Assembly (NCBI GenBank): GCA_036872755.1
Contig: JAVHNS010000003.1
Span: 1,054,001-1,118,000 of the forward strand
Direction: 5' to 3'
Length of the DNA stretch: 64,000 bases
Source of the DNA: Orbilia blumenaviensis
Lineage: Eukaryota > Ascomycota > Orbiliomycetes > Orbiliales > Orbiliaceae
Below are positions 33,179-45,895 of the stretch, one piece after another. The notes beneath the pieces are model-generated. The model saw nothing but the letters and a program-made list of their open reading frames with translations, was not told where the DNA came from and ran no database searches. The translations under genes and the position numbers were made by a program. Position 1 is the stretch's first letter; each line of letters opens with the position of its first letter.

Positions 33179-35490
33179 AGGTGTCAATGCTTCTTCCACA
33201 AGGTCTGCATATGTAGATCTCTAGATCTAAATGGTTATGTAATTTTGGGGATGCAGATAGCATGCATATGATGCTTTAGTTTAACGTTTCGAATTCTATG
33301 CAGTTAAATAAGACGATTATAAGATATTGTGAATATCTTACTTATACAACTAGATACATACGGGAGATCCACCTAGGCATATATACGCAGCACTAGCCGA
33401 GTCAACACTTAAACGTATGTTTAGTAGCCAAATTTATTGAAAACTAGCAAGTACATGTACACAGCTGTATGATATGTGATCAGCGTTAACTGATACTGGG
33501 ATTGCGAGCCCGACTCCAGTATTCTAACTAGACCGTAATGATAAGGTATGTTGGTTATACATACGAACACTATAGACTCATTCATCCCGCCATATTTTGT
33601 AAATCGATAGGCAAAAAGTTGTAGTGGTTATAGGCGGCAATAATCCGCATAGAAGTTCGACGCTATGTCTACTGACATATGCACAGATATTTTATTGATT
33701 TGTGAACAAGTCATTTTGGTGTTACGACACACATTCTGTAGCTGCGAAGTGCTTCGCTTAGTGCGTTTAGATGGTTCGATAGTAGCCAAATCAACACAGA
33801 CATTAATTTGTAGTTTGAAGGGCAAGCTCATGTTTAGTATTTAATCTGTATTATTTTCAGTCCCTAGTGTCAATCAAGGTACTCGAATATTCGCGAGAGG
33901 CGCACGTAGGCCAGTTACTTAAGTAGCCATGTAGTCTCGTCCATACACGTTGATAACCTTTGTTGCATGTTCGCCAACACATATAATTTCCATAGGAGAG
34001 ACAAGATGTTTCTCCTTTCGCATCCTTATTTCCTCTCATCCTTTAAGCGAAATAGTACCATATGGGATATCAGTTCCGGTAGTGATGCGAATAAAGGTTA
34101 TACTTCTATGGAATGGAATGTAGATAATGTTTAAGAGAAGGATGTATTGGGCTGCCTTAGGTCCAGATGTTTCATGATGTTTAGTCTGCCCAAATCTGGT
34201 CTCGTTGGTACCAGACAACACGGTCCCAAGGCGTGTTGTGTGGTATTTTGCGAGCATCGATAAACGAGGGTTGTGTCAACACAAGAACCGGTTCATAGTG
34301 TCGAGACTGATCTGAGAAATGGATGAAATTAGATAGTTTTGATCAACGGGAAACACTACGGCAAGACAAACTGTGAGAGGGTGACAACGAGAGTCTACTT
34401 CTGGCTCAGAAGCAGAAAGATATATTTTGCAGAGAACCTCACTACAAATTCATGAACAGGTTTTCCCGTTGGAACAGTCGACAAAGCGGAGAAGAATGGA
34501 GATATCGGGCTTCAAAGAACTCCAAAGTGGGTAGCTGCGGAGACATGAATGACGCGTTCACCTCGAAACGACCGCTTTCAGCCCCACCCTGGAGCTTCAG
34601 AACAGCACAGAAACAGAGAAGACTCGCAAATTTAAACCAATCGGTTGGCTCGGAGTTGCAACCCTCGGCCGCCCAGCCTCGATTTTCGCTCATCCATCTC
34701 AAATACATGGCCCAACCAAGAAAGCAGAAAAACAGGTAGCAGCCTCGGCAAAAGAAATCGGTGAAGGAAAGAGAATTCGGAAACGGCCGTGAAACAGCCA
34801 ATAGGAACAAAGGCTGGCGAGAGTCGACACGAGAGTTTGAGGCCTCGAATCCATCCATCAACATAATTGCACAGCCCGCTTGGCCGACAGTGTCGTTTAA
34901 AGATCACCTTGATGAGGTGTCGGGGCGGAGCTACAGACGATAGGTCGTCGATACAGATCTGTTTGTTCATGGCCATGGGAGTACGGCACCCGGACACTGA
35001 CTAACCCATGCATCAGAGAAGTGAAATTTTGATGTTCTTTTTTTGTGCTGTTGCATATTGCCCCCTTCGTGCTGCGCGGGGCAGCACTTGGCTGGCTTGA
35101 GCAGAGTTTGAAATTGGGATTTCAAATATTAGGAGCATGGAACGAACTTACGTTGCCTTCCATCTTAGCCCGCCTTGGCCGTTGACAGGTTGAGCACTTC
35201 GCACAATCGATGCAATCGCGATATCGCCTGCACATGTACATGTACCTCTACACATGTAATGTAGCTCGAAGCTCGAGCTCTCAGTTCGTCGCGATGTCGA
35301 GATCTAGTGTACGCCAAAAAAAAAAACGGGGCCGGGTTCTACGGAATGCTGTTGAGCGGCAGTCCCTGCCGTTTCGTACCTGGCTGCATCTTGCCATCAG
35401 CTCGTACGTGGGAATATCGACTGCAGGGACGAGGCCCTAAATATTGTGCATGTATATGTATGTATTGTACGAAGCACATGCTTACTGCTT

Positions 35491-35515
35491 AAAAAAAAAA
35501 AAAAAAAAAAAAAAA
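35491..35515. repeat. Poly-A tract (25 nt)
   Basis: Uninterrupted run of 25 A. A matching 25-nt T run lies at 36392-36416, but the flanks are not complementary, so the two do not form one inverted repeat. Confidence 0.9.
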
Positions 35516-36391
35516 CATATACGTGCCTACATTACATGCCTACTGGTGGTCTGGAGAATCCAGCCCATGCACATGTAGTACTTTTTCAAACCCTGAAAGA
35601 CGAAGCCCTGGGGGTTTTTGTGCAGGACGAAGGACGCCGGGCAACTTGCAAATAGCATCGTCTATTCTTAGGTTCCGTCTCCCTGCTGACAAGTGCTGTT
35701 GGTTCCTTGGATCTTGGCTCCTCCCCATTCCACCTTTCTTCTTTTACGGTTCCCCTCAGCCTCTTTCCCAACTGACCTTCTCTACAAATACTTTTCTACA
35801 CCGCCAGGAAAAGCCAAACCAACATCGGCCGCCCTGCATATATTTTATTTTGACTGGAGAGATACTCGTATTATATCTGGTATCTGTCAGCGAGGGTTTG
35901 GGGTATATAGGAACGAAAGGGATCAGTCGAAAGGGGCGCCATATCCGGCGTTTAGCGTTTTGGTGTTTGCCATCCTCTCCAGTTTCCTGCCCCGTCGTGT
36001 TTCAACCACGTTTTTTGCCCACCCAGAGAGACTTCTCAACCCAGTTTTAATTCGCCCTTGTCTGCCGTGGGATCTTTAGACTAGTTCCTCTAGCGTAGTG
36101 AGAGGGTGAGATAGTGAGAGGCTGCACATTCATATATATCTTCTCTAGCCCTCTAGCTCTTTTTTGTTTTGTTTCTTTTCACCTTTAAAACGCCCTCGCG
36201 GGGAAAAAAAACTAATAACATCAAAATCAATTAACGCCGTTCTCGATCATCACCCTCGTTCTTCCTCGTCCTCATTTTGGCGACATTCGTTGAGCAACTA
36301 AACGAGCTGGTCTTTTCGGTTATTCAAGTTGGAAACTAGAAACTAGGGGAGCAAAATCATCAGGCCGGCATCAATCTTCAGGATACTACTC

Positions 36392-36416
36392 TTTTTTTTT
36401 TTTTTTTTTTTTTTTT
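36392..36416. repeat. Poly-T tract (25 nt)
   Basis: Uninterrupted run of 25 T about 90 nt upstream of the ADAM start codon, followed by a CCTACGTAGG palindrome. Confidence 0.9.
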
Positions 36417-36505
36417 CTTCCTTCCTGCCTACGTAGGTTGCCGGGCGGTCATCTCGTAGAGATACAATATCGATACAGAGCCCGTCTTAATCTTATCGGG
36501 TTGGG

Positions 36506-39430
36506 ATGGTGCCCTTTCACAGGATAGGTGCCCTGCTTACAGGCGTATTAATATCTCTACTTTTCACATTCTCACATGGTACGTCTGCGGTTCACGCTAT
36601 GCGCTCCTCTCGATTTTCCACCACCCACCTGGTGATCGTCTTCCCACCAAAATAAATTGACGAAGCACATGCTGATTGACCCTCGTCGACGTTTTTTTTA
36701 GCACACTCGGTAGCACGCCGTGCCCCAATCCCATCTATCGGGCTCATCAAGGATGCTAAGATTCACAGCGACGGAACGTCGCAGCGCATTCACGCCTTCT
36801 CTGACTTCTCTATAACTTTCGCCATCGACAGACCCTATCAACGAATAAAACTTTCGCTAGAGCCGAACCACGATGTCGTCGACCATAACGTCAAAATCGA
36901 GTATATGGGCGCTGATGGCAAGATCGTACATTCAGAAAACGTAGATAGGAGTCGGGAGAAGGTGTTCAAGGGCACAAGTTGGCTGATGGGCGAGGACGGG
37001 TGGCAATATGCTGGACACGCCAGAATATACGTTTACGCAGATGGGGAGTCACCATTGTTTGGCGGTGCATTCACAATCAACGGCAATGACCATCATATCC
37101 AGCTGAGATCGGGGTATATGCAGACCAAGCACGACGAAGACCCACACGTGGATGGCGAGGAAGAATTTATGGTCGTCGTGAGAGACTCGGATCTCAATGA
37201 GGGTATTAGGATTCAGCAAAAGAGAGGAGTCGAGATCGAGAAGAGCTGTGGCTCTGATGATTTGGCCTTTAACACGGACCCAAATCATAAAATTAGGAGG
37301 CAAATCCAGGAGGGTGCTGGAATGAAAAGAGATGTGAGTTGGAACCCTCTCGGCCCAAATAACATCTTCGGTCGAATGAAGAAACGTCAAGTCGACAACA
37401 GCTGTAAGGCTCCGCCCATCCCCTGAGGTATATTACTTGTAGAAACCCCTAACAATCCTTATAGCCGGTGGATTTGGTGGCGGTATCAACTTGAGGAGCG
37501 TTATTGGAAGCACTGCAGGATGCCCGACAACCAGAAAAGTCGCTCTTATGGGTATCGTAGCAGACTGCGAGTACGTCGCTAGCTTTGGAAACAATGGAGA
37601 GCGAGTCCGACAAAACATCATTAGTGTCGTCAACGAGGCCTCTACCCTTTTCGAGTCCACCTTTAACATCACACTCGGTCTTGCAAACTTGATTGTCAGT
37701 AATCCGAACGAAACTTGCCCGGTTACGCCTCCCCAAACTGCCCCCTGGAATCTGCGATGTTCCAGTAACACCACAATTGAGGACCGCTTGAATATAATCT
37801 CTGAATGGCGAGGAACTAAGTCTGGCGACGGTCTAGCCTTTTGGACCCAACTCACTAATTGCCCTACTGGGGCATCCGTTGGTCTCGCATGGCTGGGTCT
37901 CCTCTGCCAATCTGAAGCCAATCGCCAAAATACCAACTTTGTCAGCGGAGCCAATGTTGTCGCTCGAACCAACCAGGAATACAAGGTCTTAGCGTAAGTT
38001 CAATGGACTAACGAATGATATGAATTCACGATTGTGCCTATACTAATAGAACACTTTAGACATGAGGTCGGTCACACGTTCGGAGCAGTGCACGATTGTA
38101 CAGCATCCGCCTGCCAGGATGCCGCCTATGTTGCGACATCGCAGTGTTGTCCCTTTTCATCAACCGGCTGCGATGCTGGTGGGCGATTTATCATGAACCC
38201 TTCCACCGGAGACTCGATTACTCAGTTCAGCGCCTGCACAGTCGGAAATATCTGTACAGGCCTTAGTAGAGGCACTGTTAACATGGGTTGTCTCTCTGCC
38301 AACCGTAATATCCCAACAATCATGGCAGGTGTGTGCGGTAACGGAATAGTTGAAGAGGGAGAGGAGTGCGACAGCGGCGGTGATTCCACTTGTTGTGATC
38401 CCCAGACCTGTCGCTTCCGTTCAGGTGCTGTTTGCGAGTGAGTATACGCACGCAATAACTTCCATGAATATACCGCTAATACCAAATCTGTAGCCCCACA
38501 AACGAGGAATGCTGCACCGGCACCTGCCAGTTCGCTCCCAACACTCAAGTGTGCCGCCCCAGCAACGGGCCATGCGACCCCGAAGAAACGTGCAATGGCA
38601 GCACTTCTTCGTGCCCGGCAGATGTTACGACTCCAAACGGTGAATCATGTGGTGATGCGAACGCTGGAACATACTGCGCTAGTGGGCATTGTACCAGCCG
38701 CGATGCGCAGTGCCGTAGTCTAGTAGGCGTTCTCCAAGGCGTTAATAACGACACTAGGAGCTGCGACGACGTCAACTGTCAACTTACCTGCACATCTCCA
38801 CAACTTGGTCAAGGCGTTTGCTACGGAATGCAGCAATGGTTCGTCGACGGCACAAAGTGCGGATCTGGGGTTTGCAGATCCGGATCTTGTGTCGGAAACA
38901 GTGTGTTCAATGATGTCAGAAGCTGGATACAGAGGGTGAGTTTTTCATGTCATCACAGATTACGCAAACAGAAATTCTGATAAGTTCACTTTTAGCATCT
39001 ACCACTTGTCATCGGCCTTGCCGCCGGTATCGGTGGCCTTATTGTCCTTTCGATTCTCTGGTGCTGCATCTGTAGCTGCGTCCGTAGGCACAAGCGCAGA
39101 AAGCTCCAAGCGCAACCACCAATATTTATTCCGCCGCAAGACATGGGTTATGTCGCCCCCCCATATGCCCCCAGTAATACTGGAAGAAGGCTGAGCCGAA
39201 GGGATGGCAGCCAGACCCGCAGCGCTGGTGGCAACACGCACCCCCAGCAAATGCCACTAAATCAATATGGTTACGACAATCAATATTATATGGAACAGGC
39301 AGCTGCATTGAATTACTATAATAACATGAGAGATAACAGCGGCCATTCACAGCAGGCGACTCCACCCCCATACCCGCCGCAGTATCCGCCTCAGGAGCCG
39401 CAGAGAGGACAGAGTGTACGGTACGCTTAA
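36506..39430 (+). CDS. ADAM-family membrane zinc metalloprotease with disintegrin domain
   Basis: Six exons, 36506-36578, 36702-37403, 37465-37993, 38060-38437, 38494-38935 and 38996-39430, give 852 residues. The order is: signal peptide (FHRIGALLTGVLISLLFTF), a prodomain ending in a dibasic site MKKRQ near 253, an M12B catalytic domain with the zinc motif HEVGHTFGAVHD at 436-447 (three His ligands, catalytic Glu437) and a downstream Met in GGRFIMNPS, and a Cys-rich disintegrin domain (CGNGIVEEGEECDSG, CRPSNGPCDPEETCNG). A Cys-rich stretch follows, then a transmembrane helix near 711-735 (LVIGLAAGIGGLIVLSILW) with Cys at its cytosolic end. The cytosolic tail is Gln/Tyr/Pro-rich with PPPY. It is the fungal counterpart of animal ADAM sheddases (ADM-A/ADM-B of Aspergillus). 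Substrates are unknown. All introns (56-123 nt) have good signals, and one splits the Ala-His codon junction just before the zinc motif. Confidence 0.94.
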
Positions 39431-41248
39431 TTCAGAGGCATTTTACCTACACCGTCTCTCATTGAGGCCCAAATATCTATATTATCATTTTTTCTTTATT
39501 CGCTCCTTTGTTTATTCCGTTGAGGTAGAATAATCTATGCCTCGTTTCTTTGCGCTCTTTAAATTATTTTCTCTTGTTCAAAAACTAACGACAACGGCTA
39601 CGACCAACACAACCTGGGCATATCTTCGATCTTTCTCACTCTGATTGTTAAACCCTCTGCCTTTTTTTCCTTTGGTTTTCCGTGGTAAGGGGATATTTGC
39701 ATCTGGAGCAGGCGTTTATAGGCGTTCCTTTCTTTTGTTTTGCTGTTTTCCTTTCTGTGCTACAATATAACTCGTGCTTCCTTTTTCTTTCATTTGTTGA
39801 GATATCCAACATTGTTCTGGAGGGTATCGATTTGTAGTATCTATATGTACAGAAGAGTATATATATCCACTTCTGCGTTTCGGGAAAAGAGCCTTTTTTG
39901 TGGAAAATGATTTGGGGGTGGAATCTAAATCAATGATAATTTCTGTCTCGCTCAATTAATTAATTAATGGCTCCGTGCATGACAGCAACATTGTAACACT
40001 AGCGTAGGAGACGAGTTCCTAGTGTCTTGTTGCCTCGCGTGAGAAACATAACGGAAACTGTCGGACACGCCGTCGACGCGGCTAACTAATTTAATTAGTT
40101 TTATAATATAAGCCTTGCGAATCGCTCGGATCTCGGGTCCCCGTTCAGCCCTAAGCTGTGGTACACATGCATTGGCCTTTTTCGAATGAGAGAAAAATTG
40201 CCTCTAGACTGAGGATGCAAAACGGTAGCGGTAAGGCGGTTTCCGGCGGGTTGTTGCATACGGCTGCGGGAATGGACGCATGATTCGCATGCATACATGT
40301 TTGAGGTTTCCTGGTGATATACTATTTCAGGATAGATGCCCATTCAATTGATTAAGCTAGAATCAGGGGGCTTTTTTTTTTTTCTTTGCCCCGTCTCAAG
40401 TCTTTAAATTTGTCAGCACAGGTTCGGCACCTCCAACATCTCTTCACGTGTTCACGACTTCTAGAATCATACCTTGGTTGGATGTTGCATGTTGGTGAGC
40501 TTTTAGCAGTTCGCGATTCGATTGATATTGACATGACCATCCAAATTCCTTGCGCTCGGGCTCCTAATATGGATTCGGCGTTCGCTATCTGGAAGACCGG
40601 ATTCGCTGACTGCGAAGGAGACGTTATTGCGTGTCATCTTAACAGAGCTAAATATCTAAATCTTTGGCTTAGAACCAGTGCTTATAATTATCTGCCGGGC
40701 AAGTGCTTAGATATATTAGATCCAGACCCCAGCCCATGAAGCCTCTCCTAAAGCCCCCAAAACCGCAGAAACAAAGAAAAACACCTTAGAAAGGCCAAAG
40801 GCGTTTTGCGACAAAGGACAAGGTGCAAAATCTTCGTCGCATCTTCCTTTCAACTTCGCTCTGGGGGCCCCAGACAGGTAAGCTCCCCAAGACATCAAAA
40901 AGCCCTGCTTGTAGCTGGTATGTCTCGAGTCATTATATACTGTGCATGGGTCTGGATCTTCCTATTCTAGCATCCCAAACCAATGACACATACACAATAA
41001 CCCAGGGCGCAGTATATCATCTTAAAGCCAGTTCGGGCTGATACAATCTCTTAAATTTACACGCTTCGCAGATACTTAGATCTAAGAAATGAGTTAGCAG
41101 TTGGGATAATGTAGAGAGGTATTAATTATCAGCCCGACCCCCGCGTCCTGATAGCGTTCACGGTCAAACTGATATCACCTATATTTAGGCATTTAACTCA
41201 TATACAATCGAGAAACTCGACTAAATTCACCGTATACATTCAACAAAA
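39431..41248. other. Intergenic region between the ADAM and ankyrin genes
   Basis: T-rich 3' region of the ADAM gene, then unremarkable sequence. A plus-strand frame at 40386-40739 ends in a short Asp/Pro tail and has no family resemblance. No supported gene. Confidence 0.5.
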
Positions 41249-42289
41249 ATGACATATCCTCCTCTAATCGCGGCAATTCGCTCTGGCTCCACAGAGGAAG
41301 TCCAAGCTATCCTTTCAACAGCTAATGCTACGTATTGGCACCCCCCCACTGCTGGAAAACAAAACTGGACACCACTTCACTTTGCCGCATATTCCCAAAA
41401 CCTACCAATCCTCGCCCTTCTCCTGGCATCATCCAAACATAAGCCAGATATAACCGCCACAGAAACAAAAGATGGATTCACACCATTACATAAAGCTATT
41501 GAAAAGGGTTGGGTGGATGGTATAAAACTTTTATTGGAACATGGTGCCGATATCGAAGCCGCAACAACGACATCCAAATCCACTCCGTTGATGCTAGCCG
41601 TTAAATTTGGACATTTGGATGCCGTAAGGACACTGCTTAACTACAACGCTAGAGTTGTATGCTACAACAACATTGGAATGAGTCCGATACTCACAGCTGC
41701 CGAAAGGGGCCACCTCGACATCCTAAAGTTGCTATGGTACCATCTTGGGCCAGCAGGGGCAGAAGAAGTCAAAAATGACGAGAACAGCACTGGGAGAACG
41801 GCGCTTTTCCTAGCGACAAAGCGCGGCCATACAGATACCATAAAATTTCTAATTAGTGAAAAAGCAGATGTCCGTACTAGTTGCGACGATGGGTGGACGC
41901 CCATCCATGCTGCAGCGCACCATGGAAGCGGAGACGAAGGATTGGAAGTTATCAAGATGTTACTTGAGGAAGGGGCATCCCTAAATGCAAGGATTGTGGA
42001 AACTGGGTATACACCACTACATATTGCAGCAGCGAGGGGAGATGTTTCGTATGTTAGTGAGTTAGTGGAAGCCGGAGCGAAGCTGGACGTGAGAAGCAAC
42101 ATGGGTTATACACCACTATATACAGCCGTGAGGTTTGGGAAGAATGAAGATGATATTTATTCAATCGTTGAGCTTTTGGTGAAGGGAGGGGCGGATTTGG
42201 GGGTGAAGGATTGCTTTGGGATGGGGGTAAGGAGTATGGCGAAGCAGAAGGGGTGGAAACGTTTAGAGAAGCGGGCGGAATTATACTGA
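41249..42289 (+). CDS. Ankyrin-repeat protein
   Basis: A single exon of 346 residues made almost entirely of about nine ankyrin repeats. Repeat cores begin near residues 4, 39, 76, 110, 143, 181, 215, 252 and 285. Good examples are GFTPLHKAIEKGWVDGIKLL, GYTPLHIAAARGD and GWTPIHAAAHHG. Repeat 4 (STPLMLAVKFGHLDAVRTLL) and repeat 5 (MSPILTAAERGHLDILKLL) are also clear; repeat 7 carries a short insertion (GSGDEG). There is no signal peptide, no membrane segment and no extra catalytic or signalling domain, so it is probably a cytosolic protein-binding scaffold. Many fungi carry expanded sets of such genes and no specific function can be given. The start ATG follows an A-rich CAACAAAAATG context. 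Confidence 0.88.
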   Translation: MTYPPLIAAIRSGSTEEVQAILSTANATYWHPPTAGKQNWTPLHFAAYSQNLPILALLLASSKHKPDITATETKDGFTPLHKAIEKGWVDGIKLLLEHGADIEAATTTSKSTPLMLAVKFGHLDAVRTLLNYNARVVCYNNIGMSPILTAAERGHLDILKLLWYHLGPAGAEEVKNDENSTGRTALFLATKRGHTDTIKFLISEKADVRTSCDDGWTPIHAAAHHGSGDEGLEVIKMLLEEGASLNARIVETGYTPLHIAAARGDVSYVSELVEAGAKLDVRSNMGYTPLYTAVRFGKNEDDIYSIVELLVKGGADLGVKDCFGMGVRSMAKQKGWKRLEKRAELY

Positions 42290-43972
42290 TCTACCCACTG
42301 GTTTCTGCAGCGTTTTTGTTGGCAATTTCACTTAATGGATTTATTTGATTACTTCAAAGGTAGTTTGTAGCTACATTCAAGCGGGTCTTAGCGCTTTTGA
42401 TTATTTCACATCGTCGATCAATTTTGACAAGCAACGAGGCCTATCAATAAGGTGCTTGTAAAATCGTTTTTTCAGGCCTCCTGCTACCCTTCTATAATGT
42501 TAGACCGCAGCGATATATAAATAGTTACGGTCGCGAAATTTATCGGACTTATATCGGCACCATATTGGACGTTATAAGTCTCCGGTAAAATGCATCAGAT
42601 CCAGATCTAGATAGCCGCGAAACCAATCTAGATTTCCTTTCCCAACATATAATCTCGCTTCCCGTAACGCAGAATCGATACCCGCTCATGAGTATCTTTG
42701 TTCCCATGCCCCACATACATGCATATTGGAAAGCCCAGAAACCCAACATGTCAACGGTGCGCTAATTATCTTTGGGGGAGCTCGAGAGACCTGAGCTGGG
42801 GTACTGACAAGCTATGGAATGAAAAAATAAATAAAGCGTTGCAGGCTGTTGGATTTTGAGCGTAATTAATCTAAATCAAAATCAAGCATGCTTGGGCATC
42901 TCTGATGCAATTAACCCTCGTACCTCGATCGGAATCTCAAATAGCCGTGAGCTTTATTTAGCCAGGTGACGTTGACACCCGAACCCACTAACGATATTTG
43001 AGATCTTTGCAATTTCGGGCTGTCAAAACAGAAGGCTCCTTACCTAAGAATACGGTAAGCCGAAATCTACTGGAGCAAGGCGCCCAATCACCCGGTTTCT
43101 AATGCCCCTAAAGGAAAAAAGAGACAAGCCGCACCCGATTGGACCCGATGTTGGCGCAAACCAAGCCGGCTTCAGCCCCGCGATGGGCATCACGGGAGAT
43201 GAGGGGCAATCTTAAGAAAGGGTCACGAGCGCAGGACGGCAGGCCCGTACGAGCTGCGGCATTGCATTCGCATCGCAAAACTTGATCTCGACTATTTCCA
43301 AGCTGCCTGAAACGCAAGGGCTGGAAGGATGCGATTTTCTGAAGGAGCTGATTGGGTTCACTACGAACTTGATTTAAGGTTCCTGGACCCCCAGGTCTTG
43401 ATCTTGAAGGTTATCTGGATGTCGTAGCTGTTTCCAATCTTTTTTTTTTTATCACCGATAAAAAAATCTTCTCCCTTCATAAGTTTTTTTTCTTTCCTTT
43501 TTTCTTCTTCTTCTATTTTTTTTTTAGATATTTTTATATCACTCTTATCTCGCCTCTTCGTCGTCGTACACCACCCCCCATGCATCGTCGTTGATAGATT
43601 GTGGTTTCGTTTCGCTGTATCATATTAAAACACATTCCCTTTGTGCTTGCATCTTGTTAATTGCCTATCTCGCTCCCTGTCCGACTGACCGCCTGCGGAC
43701 TCACCAATCTGCTGTCCCTGGGAGTATAGACGCATAGGATAGGAACATATCCTTTGGAATTGCGACATCGTTCCAGTCCGGATCGGGCACCTTTCCACCG
43801 TACCGGCACTGCGACAGTGGTATCGATAGACTCTCCTTGTTGTGCATACTTTTTCTTCTCCGGCGTCTTGTCTACTTCTTTGTGAATATAAAATCCCCCC
43901 TTCGACACTCTCTACTCTGACTTTAGTCCCTTTCCTTTCGCTTTCTCTTGCCTCTTCTCTTCTTTTTCCGCA
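42290..43972. other. Intergenic region between the ankyrin gene and kynurenine aminotransferase
   Basis: 1.7 kb. The last 550 bp contains T-rich and CT-rich tracts (43440-43530 and 43895-43970) typical of a fungal promoter and leader for the aminotransferase. Minus-strand frames over this part are mirrors of the pyrimidine tracts. No gene seen. Confidence 0.55.
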
Positions 43973-45895
43973 ATGCGGCCTTTTATTCCAATCCTACCTC
44001 TGAACCCTATTTATCGGAGTGTATTCTTACGTCAGTCGCCATCCCCAATTGTAGCAAACGCTGCAGCAGCAAATCTCGCTAGACAATCAGCTGCGTCTGC
44101 CGCAACAACCGTCCCAACCTTTGGAAGAAACGTGGGAATATCCGTTTTCCAAGCTGCTCAGATGGCTACTCAGATTCGACCCGCCAGGCGGGTTGCAAAC
44201 CAAAATCAAGATGTAGGTGTTTTTCGAAATTTCTCCCCCCTCTTAAATGTCCCAGGTCTCAGGCAGCTTCGGTCTGCATTTGGCGGGGTTTATTTTTGCG
44301 GGGTTCAGCTGAAGCGGCTGCTAATCTAGAAATCTCGTGCAGGTCTGGACAATTGTCAACGAAGCCGCGAAGACCAGCAAGGTCTCTCCCGTCATCAATC
44401 TTGGGTAAATACGTTCTTCGATCACATTCACCGAAACCGCTCCATTAATTCGTCGCCTCCAGACAAGGGTTTTTCGGTTACAACCCACCGAAATTTGTGC
44501 TCGATGCTGCGAAAGAAGCTTTAAGCCGTGTCGATTGCAACCAATACTCCCCTACCAAAGGCCGTCCTCGCCTCAAGAAAGCTCTGGCGGATGCATACTC
44601 TCCGTATTTTGGCCGTGAACTCGATCCTGAGACCGAGATCACGATAACTACTGGTGCAAATGAGGGAATGTTGTCTGCCTTTATGGCTTTTGTGGAACAT
44701 GGGGATGAAGTCATTGTTTTCGAACCCTACTTTGACCAGTATATCTCGAATATCGAGATGGCTGGTGGGAAAGTCGTTTACGTGAACTTGATTCCGCCGG
44801 CAAGGGGACATCTCGAGACTACGCCTAGTAGCGAGTGGGCTATAGACTTTGACATGCTTCGACAAAAGATTTCTCCTAGAACCAGGATGTTGGTGAGTTT
44901 ACGCCCTTAGTACATCATATAGATGCTTTAAAATAGAATATCAATGCTAACTAGCTTGTTTGATAGGTCATAAACACACCGTACGTATCAACATGCTCGA
45001 AACGCTCTGGAAAACGGATAGCTAATTAAAAGAAACAGACACAACCCTATTGGCAAGATCTTTTCCCGCGAGGAGCTCCAGCAAATTGGCGACCTTTGCG
45101 TGGAAAACAACGTGATTATACTCTCCGATGAAGTCTACGACCGGCTATACTACACCCCGTTCACCAGAATCGCAACCTTGAGCCCTGAGATCGACAATCT
45201 GACCTTAACCGTTGGATCTGCCGGTAAATGCTTCTATGCAACTGGATGGTATGGTCTTCCCAATCAAATATTAGCAACCTGTTGGTTGGATCATATAGCT
45301 CACTTTTCTCTGGCAATGAATAGGCGTGTAGGCTGGCTAATTGGACGTCCTCACTTGATTCAATATGTCTCTGCTGCTCACACCCGGATCTGCTACTCTA
45401 CCGTCTCACCCCTTCAGGAAGCTGTCGCTATTGGTCTCGAGCAAGCTGAAAAGCAAGGGTTCTGGGAAGAATCCAAGCGCGAGATGAAGGCAAAACAGAC
45501 TCGGTTCAATGCTATCTGGGACGAATTAGGACTTCCGTACACCGACCCAGAAGGCGGCTACTTCGTATTGGTTAACATGGCTAAGGTTAAAATTCCTGAG
45601 GATTATCCATTTCCCGACTTCGTTCAATCCCGACCTCGCGATTTCAAGTAAGTTATTTGTCCCGTCCCTGAACGAGACAAAACTCCTGTTAACGTATTTC
45701 TTGTATAGGCTCTCATGGTTCCTTATCAAAGAACTCGGTGTCGCAGCAATTCCACCCACAGAGTTCGTTCAGCCCGGATCAGTAATGGAAAAACTCACTG
45801 AAAACTATCTACGTTTCGCCGTTTGCAAAGATGATGAAATACTAGATGCCGCTAAGGAACGACTTCGAGGGTTGAAACAGTATATGTCCGAGTAA
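43973..45895 (+). CDS. BNA3: Kynurenine aminotransferase / class I PLP aminotransferase
   Basis: Seven exons, 43973-44212, 44343-44404, 44463-44892, 44967-44980, 45039-45248, 45324-45647 and 45709-45895, give 488 residues. The enzyme converts kynurenine to kynurenic acid; relatives also act as cysteine-S-conjugate beta-lyases. Motifs: INLGQGFFGYNPP, DCNQYSPTKGRP, TTGANEGML, EPYFDQY, NTPHNPIGK (spanning the 14-nt exon), ILSDEVYDRL, the PLP lysine in GSAGKCFYATGW (Lys312), RVGWLIG, and DPEGGYFVL. The first 80 residues are Ala/Arg/Ser-rich with hardly any acids, which suggests a mitochondrial presequence. An internal Met in QAAQMATQIRP, just before conserved sequence, could start a cytosolic form. 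The splice joins are strongly supported because motifs read through them. Confidence 0.93.

Larger units (their letters stand above)
33179..36505. other. Intergenic region between giant paralogue 2 and the ADAM gene
   Basis: 3.3 kb. The first part is AT-rich. The part at 34440-36100 is less AT-rich and has chance frames on both strands with no recognisable product. It carries a 25-nt A run (35491-35515) and a 25-nt T run (36392-36416), plus a small hairpin GCGAAG/CTTCGC near 33742. The last 400 bp is probably the ADAM promoter and leader. Confidence 0.5.

Noticed and set aside
34442..34864. 140-codon minus-strand ORF between giant paralogue 2 and ADAM
   Set aside because: Cys/Phe/Leu-rich with no recognisable domain; the opposite strand is also open, which is typical of a locally GC-balanced non-coding stretch.
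35523..36050. 175-codon plus-strand ORF between the A25 and T25 tracts
   Set aside because: Translation is Ser/Pro/Arg/Trp-rich with no motif and lies in the presumed ADAM upstream region.
35491..36416. A25 and T25 runs as ends of one inserted element
   Set aside because: Sequences flanking the two runs are not complementary and no target-site duplication is visible.
43657..43908. Minus-strand 83-codon ORF upstream of kynurenine aminotransferase
   Set aside because: Overlaps the pyrimidine-rich promoter and leader of the aminotransferase; the Lys/Glu-rich translation is the mirror of CT tracts.
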